The notes under the pieces are model-generated. The model saw nothing but the letters and a program-made list of their open reading frames with translations, was not told where the DNA came from and did no database searches. Source: an uncultured Eubacterium sp. (GTDB lineage Bacteria; Bacillota; Clostridia; Lachnospirales; Lachnospiraceae). From it: a stretch of DNA of 17,557 nt. The translations under genes were made by a program, and so were the position numbers. The DNA lies in the NCBI GenBank assembly GCA_934317205.1, contig CAKREL010000050.1:1-17557 (forward strand), read 5' to 3'. Of this stretch, positions 15,151-17,557 are shown one piece after another (within the stretch, counting starts at the first letter, position 1; every line of letters begins with the position of its first letter).

Positions 15151-15188
15151 ACTTTTTATCTTTCATATGATTATCTTATTTCAGACTG

Positions 15189-16130
15189 CTATAGCCAAAT
15201 TTTCTGCTGGAGTTCTTTCAATTCATTTGCAGAATGAAGGAGTTTCATATTTTCCTTTTCATTTAGTGGAATTTCCAACACTTGTTGCACACCGTTTCCG
15301 CCTACGATCGCCGGTACACTGATACACAGATCAGACAATCCGTATTCACCCTGCATTAAACTGGATATCGGCAAAATAGCTCCCTCGTCACGGATCAGTG
15401 CCGCTGCAATCCGTGTTACCGCCATGGCCACACCGTAATAAGTAGCTCCTTTTTCTTCAATAATCTGATACGCACTCTCACGCACCTGGTGATAAATCTG
15501 CTCCATCGCCTGTTCATGGTCATAATGTCCGCGGATCTCACAAAAATCATGAATCGGGATTCCAGACACATTGGCGCCGCTCCACACAGCAAGCTCACTG
15601 TCTCCGTGTTCACCGATGATCATGGCATGCACACTGGCAGAATCCACCTGCAGATGTTCACTGAGCAGATAACGAAACCGTGCCGAATCCAACACCGTTC
15701 CACTGCCAATCACCCGCTCCTTCGGATAACCTGAGATTTTCCATGCCGCATACGTCAGAGTATCCACTGGATTACTGACGATCAGCAGGATTCCTTCAAA
15801 ATTCTGTGCTGTGATCTGCGGAATGATATTTTTAAATATCTCCACATTTTTGTACACCAGTGCTGTGCGGTTCTCCCCGGGTTTCTGTGCCGCTCCTGCC
15901 GTAATAATGATCAGTCCGCAGTCTCCTATATCTGAATAGTCTCCTGCATAAATCTGCATCATATGTGCAAAAGGCCGTCCATGTGCAATATCCGCCGCTT
16001 CGCCATGAGCTTTTTTCTGGTCTGCATCAATGAGCACCAGCTCCGAAAAAAGTCCTTTCTGCATCAGTGCAAATGCCGTGGACGCTCCCACAAAACCACA
16101 TCCGATGATCGCCGCTTTCTGTCTGTTCAT
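15189..16130 (-). CDS. ldh: L-lactate dehydrogenase
   Basis: 313 residues from the ATG at 16130, chosen for GGAGGAAACGGCT before it; the frame continues 11 codons upstream without a ribosome binding site. It reduces pyruvate to L-lactate with NADH, regenerating NAD+ in fermentation. Seen: dinucleotide motif G-C-G-F-V-G (10-15) with Asp36; mobile loop A-Q-K-P-G-E-N-R (81-88, Gln82 indicating lactate rather than malate specificity, Arg88); S-N-P-V-D (119-123); G-S-G-T-V-L-D-S-A-R (142-151, Asp148, Arg151); and catalytic His175 in I-G-E-H-G-D-S (172-178). The loop has Asn in place of the common Thr before Arg88. It lies downstream of the HD gene, separated by a palindromic repeat and about 150 bp, where I could not fix a convincing promoter. 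Confidence 0.95.
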   Translation of the reverse strand: MNRQKAAIIGCGFVGASTAFALMQKGLFSELVLIDADQKKAHGEAADIAHGRPFAHMMQIYAGDYSDIGDCGLIIITAGAAQKPGENRTALVYKNVEIFKNIIPQITAQNFEGILLIVSNPVDTLTYAAWKISGYPKERVIGSGTVLDSARFRYLLSEHLQVDSASVHAMIIGEHGDSELAVWSGANVSGIPIHDFCEIRGHYDHEQAMEQIYHQVRESAYQIIEEKGATYYGVAMAVTRIAAALIRDEGAILPISSLMQGEYGLSDLCISVPAIVGGNGVQQVLEIPLNEKENMKLLHSANELKELQQKIWL

Positions 16131-16281
16131 AGCCGTTTCCTCCAGGTCAGTATCTATTTTCACAGTTTCCTACTATCATCACAAACCGTTTTTTGATTCC
16201 TTCTATCGTGATTCTTCCACTGTGATTTTCTACATTCTATACTTTCCGGAAGCTGCACTTTTTATACAAACGCAAATTTAC

Positions 16282-16318
16282 GTAAAGCGGACATTCGCAA
16301 TCCGTTTTCACTACTTGC
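16282..16318 (+). repeat. Short palindromic repeat, copy 2
   Basis: 37 bp differing from copy 3 at two positions. It begins GTAAAGCGGACATTCGCAAT and folds AAAGCGGA (16284-16291) with TCCGTTTT (16301-16308), one pair being G-T. It abuts the stop codon of the HD-domain gene. Confidence 0.8.
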
Positions 16319-16936
16319 TCATTTCACTCCGGGCTCTTCACTGTCATCTATAATATTTCCGGCATCTAAATTTTTCTTAAAAAAGTTTTCATAGGCATAA
16401 TCCCACAAATCCTGCGAACCATCTGCAGTATGCGCATTACGCTTCATGATCTGACTTAATGTGATCCCACGTTCCTTCCATGCCACACCACCATTTACTG
16501 TATTTAGCATAGCCGGCTGCAAGTTATCCATTGTATGTGCAAATTTTGCCTCCGGTGTCACGCCTGCCTCAAATTCTTCCCAGATATCCCGCATTTTCTT
16601 CTGCTGATCCTCAGGAAGAAGTGCATAAATACGGTCTGCAGCCCGGCATTCTCTCTCATGCTGTGTTTTCAGTCCTTCCTCATCATAAGCATAAGTATCT
16701 CCGGCATCAATCTCTACGATGTCGTGGATCAGAAGCATGATAACCGTCCGCAATACATCTATTTTTTCATTGGCATACTCTGCTAAAAGCACTGTCATGA
16801 TCGCCATATGCCATGCATGTTCCGCATCGTTTTCCCGGCGCACATTGTCAGACAATCTTGTCTGCCGTTTAATAAACTTTTCCTTATCAATTTCCTTTAT
16901 AAAATCAAACTGCTGCTCCAGTCGTTCTCTGTCCAT
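16319..16936 (-). CDS. HD-domain phosphohydrolase, YfbR/HDDC2-like 5'-nucleotidase
   Basis: 205 residues. The HD metal site is visible as D-A-E-H (37-40, His40), I-H-D-I-V-E-I (70-76, His71-Asp72) and D-N-L-Q-P (137-141, Asp137), with R-x-x-D-N-V-R-R-E-N-D (27-37) before it. This arrangement matches the small HD_3 group that includes E. coli YfbR and eukaryotic HDDC2, which dephosphorylate nucleoside 5'-monophosphates, mainly deoxy forms. The substrate here is inferred. GGGAGGA precedes the ATG, and a promoter with perfect -10 lies about 105 bp upstream. The gene is bracketed by two nearly identical 37-bp repeats in the same orientation, one ending at its stop codon and one in its leader. Confidence 0.88.
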   Translation of the reverse strand: MDRERLEQQFDFIKEIDKEKFIKRQTRLSDNVRRENDAEHAWHMAIMTVLLAEYANEKIDVLRTVIMLLIHDIVEIDAGDTYAYDEEGLKTQHERECRAADRIYALLPEDQQKKMRDIWEEFEAGVTPEAKFAHTMDNLQPAMLNTVNGGVAWKERGITLSQIMKRNAHTADGSQDLWDYAYENFFKKNLDAGNIIDDSEEPGVK

Positions 16937-16990
16937 TATGTTCCTCCCTTTTCACAATTTGGTGCCCGCCTGCTATTTCATCTCTCCAAA

Positions 16991-17027
16991 GTAAAGCGGA
17001 CATTCGCAATCCGCTTTCGCTACTTGC
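16991..17027 (+). repeat. Short palindromic repeat, copy 3
   Basis: 37 bp with a perfect 8-bp stem AAAGCGGA (16993-17000) and TCCGCTTT (17010-17017) around a 9-nt loop CATTCGCAA, then CGCTACTTGC. It lies in the leader of the HD-domain gene, just downstream of its promoter. Confidence 0.85.
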
Positions 17028-17040
17028 CCGGTTATTCCTT

Positions 17041-17069
17041 ATTATATGTCACCCTCCGCGCAATAGCAA
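17041..17069 (-). promoter_or_regulatory. Promoter of the HD-domain gene
   Basis: On the minus strand: -35 TTGCTA (17064-17069), 17-bp spacer, perfect -10 TATAAT (17041-17046). Transcription would start just before repeat copy 3 and run through it. It diverges from the asnA promoter. The rest of the 16937-17284 intergenic stretch holds repeat copy 3, the asnA promoter and two inverted repeats; I see no gene in it. Confidence 0.65.
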
Positions 17070-17121
17070 TTTTCCGAAGTGTATTTTTTTACATTATTCT
17101 ATGTGAAATAAGTATCAAATC

Positions 17122-17149
17122 TTGAAAAATCATAGCCAGATGCTATAAT
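17122..17149 (+). promoter_or_regulatory. Promoter of asnA
   Basis: -35 TTGAAA (17122-17127), 16-bp spacer, perfect -10 TATAAT (17144-17149). Transcription would start near 17156, giving a leader of about 129 nt. The -10 overlaps the left arm of an inverted repeat. Confidence 0.65.
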
Positions 17150-17176
17150 GGACAATGGCTGTAGCATCTGTTTTTT
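17137..17176 (+). promoter_or_regulatory. Inverted repeat over the asnA promoter, with T-run
   Basis: CAGATGCTA (17137-17145) and TAGCATCTG (17162-17170) form a perfect 9-bp inverted repeat with 16 bp between, followed by six T (17171-17176). It looks like an intrinsic terminator, but the asnA start site falls between the arms, so an operator function is equally likely. Confidence 0.45.
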
Positions 17177-17202
17177 ATGCTTAGCACATAGGCACACATT
17201 AC

Positions 17203-17253
17203 TTAATAATCATCCGGAATCATATGCATTTCACGCTGCTGAATGATTATTAA
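17203..17253 (+). promoter_or_regulatory. Long inverted repeat in the asnA leader
   Basis: TTAATAATCAT (17203-17213) and ATGATTATTAA (17243-17253) are perfectly complementary over 11 bp around a 29-nt loop. The hairpin ends about 20 nt before the ribosome binding site. No T-box signature (AGGGTGG-type antiterminator) is visible in the leader. Confidence 0.5.
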
Positions 17254-17284
17254 TAGATATGAAAAAATAATAGAGGAGATTTTT

Positions 17285-17557
17285 ATGGGTACTATTACTA
17301 TTCCAAAAGGTTATAAATCCGATCTCAATCTGCATGATACTCAGATTGCGATCAAGACAGTAAAAGATTTCTTTCAGACACGTCTGGCTCAGGAGCTGAA
17401 CCTTGCCCGTGTATCTGCACCACTTTTTGTAGATCCGGCATCCGGATTAAATGACAACCTGAACGGTGTGGAACGTCCGGTAAGTTTTGACATTGCAGAG
17501 CAGGACGGACGTATCGGAGAAGTTGTACATTCTCTGGCAAAATGGAAACGTTACGCA
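17285..17557 (+). CDS. asnA: Aspartate-ammonia ligase (asparagine synthetase A), N-terminal part
   Basis: The first 91 residues are in the window and the frame runs off the end. AsnA makes asparagine from aspartate, ammonia and ATP in the cytoplasm; its fold is that of class II aminoacyl-tRNA synthetases. Family blocks seen are I-P-K-G-Y (6-10), V-K-D-F-F-Q (26-31), [16 protein letters not shown] (34-49), [15 protein letters not shown] (54-68) and H-S-L-A-K-W-K-R (82-89). Full-length relatives have about 330-340 residues, so roughly three quarters is missing. AGAGGAGA precedes the ATG by about 7 nt. It is divergent from the HD gene and has its own promoter and a structured leader. Confidence 0.95.
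   Translation, partial: MGTITIPKGYKSDLNLHDTQIAIKTVKDFFQTRLAQELNLARVSAPLFVDPASGLNDNLNGVERPVSFDIAEQDGRIGEVVHSLAKWKRYA

Noticed and set aside
15118..15166. 16-codon Cys-containing frame at the NUDIX gene start
   Set aside because: No ribosome binding site, and it overlaps the likely NUDIX start in another frame.
17156..17284. T-box riboswitch upstream of asnA
   Set aside because: No AGGGTGG-type antiterminator motif or specifier stem could be found.

Overview
The window reads as a chromosomal segment of a low-to-moderate GC, Gram-positive Firmicute, most likely a gut-type Clostridia of the family Lachnospiraceae. This rests on strong AGGAGG-type ribosome binding sites, sigma-A-like promoters, protein flavour (YtrA-type GntR regulator with an ABC-2 permease, VanZ protein, M29 peptidase, class I PurE) and tightly packed co-oriented genes. 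The family assignment is inference; no rRNA or other marker is present. I see no tRNA, rRNA, CRISPR array, transposase, integrase or phage gene.

Layout. (1) 1-150: the 3' end of a TetR-type regulator on the + strand, whose stop overlaps the stop of a converging uracil/hypoxanthine-DNA glycosylase gene (147-638, -). Upstream of that on the same strand lies malQ (727-2277, -), with a good promoter and a leader hairpin. (2) 2516-2716: a 66-residue Cys-rich protein on the + strand as its own transcription unit, with promoter and terminator. (3) 2840-6318: a + strand operon of a YtrA-type GntR repressor, an ABC ATPase and a large ABC-2 permease with a long extracytoplasmic domain. It has a promoter, a 19-bp near-perfect operator and a hairpin terminator shared with the converging gene. 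(4) 10617 down to 6377 (-): a purine operon purE-purM-purN-purD ending in a HAD phosphatase, with a promoter and a structured leader of about 120 nt. (5) 14414 down to 10652 (-): pyrE, a VanZ-family membrane protein, a small three-helix membrane protein and an enlarged M29 aminopeptidase, spaced 11-16 bp apart. The pyrE promoter lies over the 3' end of the preceding gene. (6) 16130 down to 14392 (-): L-lactate dehydrogenase and a CoA-pyrophosphatase-like NUDIX hydrolase. (7) 16936 down to 16319 (-): an HD-domain 5'-nucleotidase-like protein, divergent from asnA (17285 to window end, +), which makes asparagine from aspartate and ammonia.

Functional themes. Much of the window is nucleotide metabolism and clean-up: four purine biosynthesis steps, the orotate step of UMP synthesis, an HD nucleotidase, a NUDIX hydrolase and a deaminated-base glycosylase. 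Carbon metabolism (MalQ, LDH) and nitrogen metabolism (AsnA, aminopeptidase) fill most of the rest. The ABC operon looks like a self-repressed envelope-stress or antimicrobial-response module of the Ytr type.

Less ordinary signals are: a short palindromic repeat family with three copies, two of them bracketing the HD gene; a free-standing four-cysteine mini-protein; an M29 peptidase with an N-terminal extension of about 245 residues tied to pyrE; and inverted repeats in the asnA, purE and pyrE control regions. Nothing here is an obvious new defence or mobile system.
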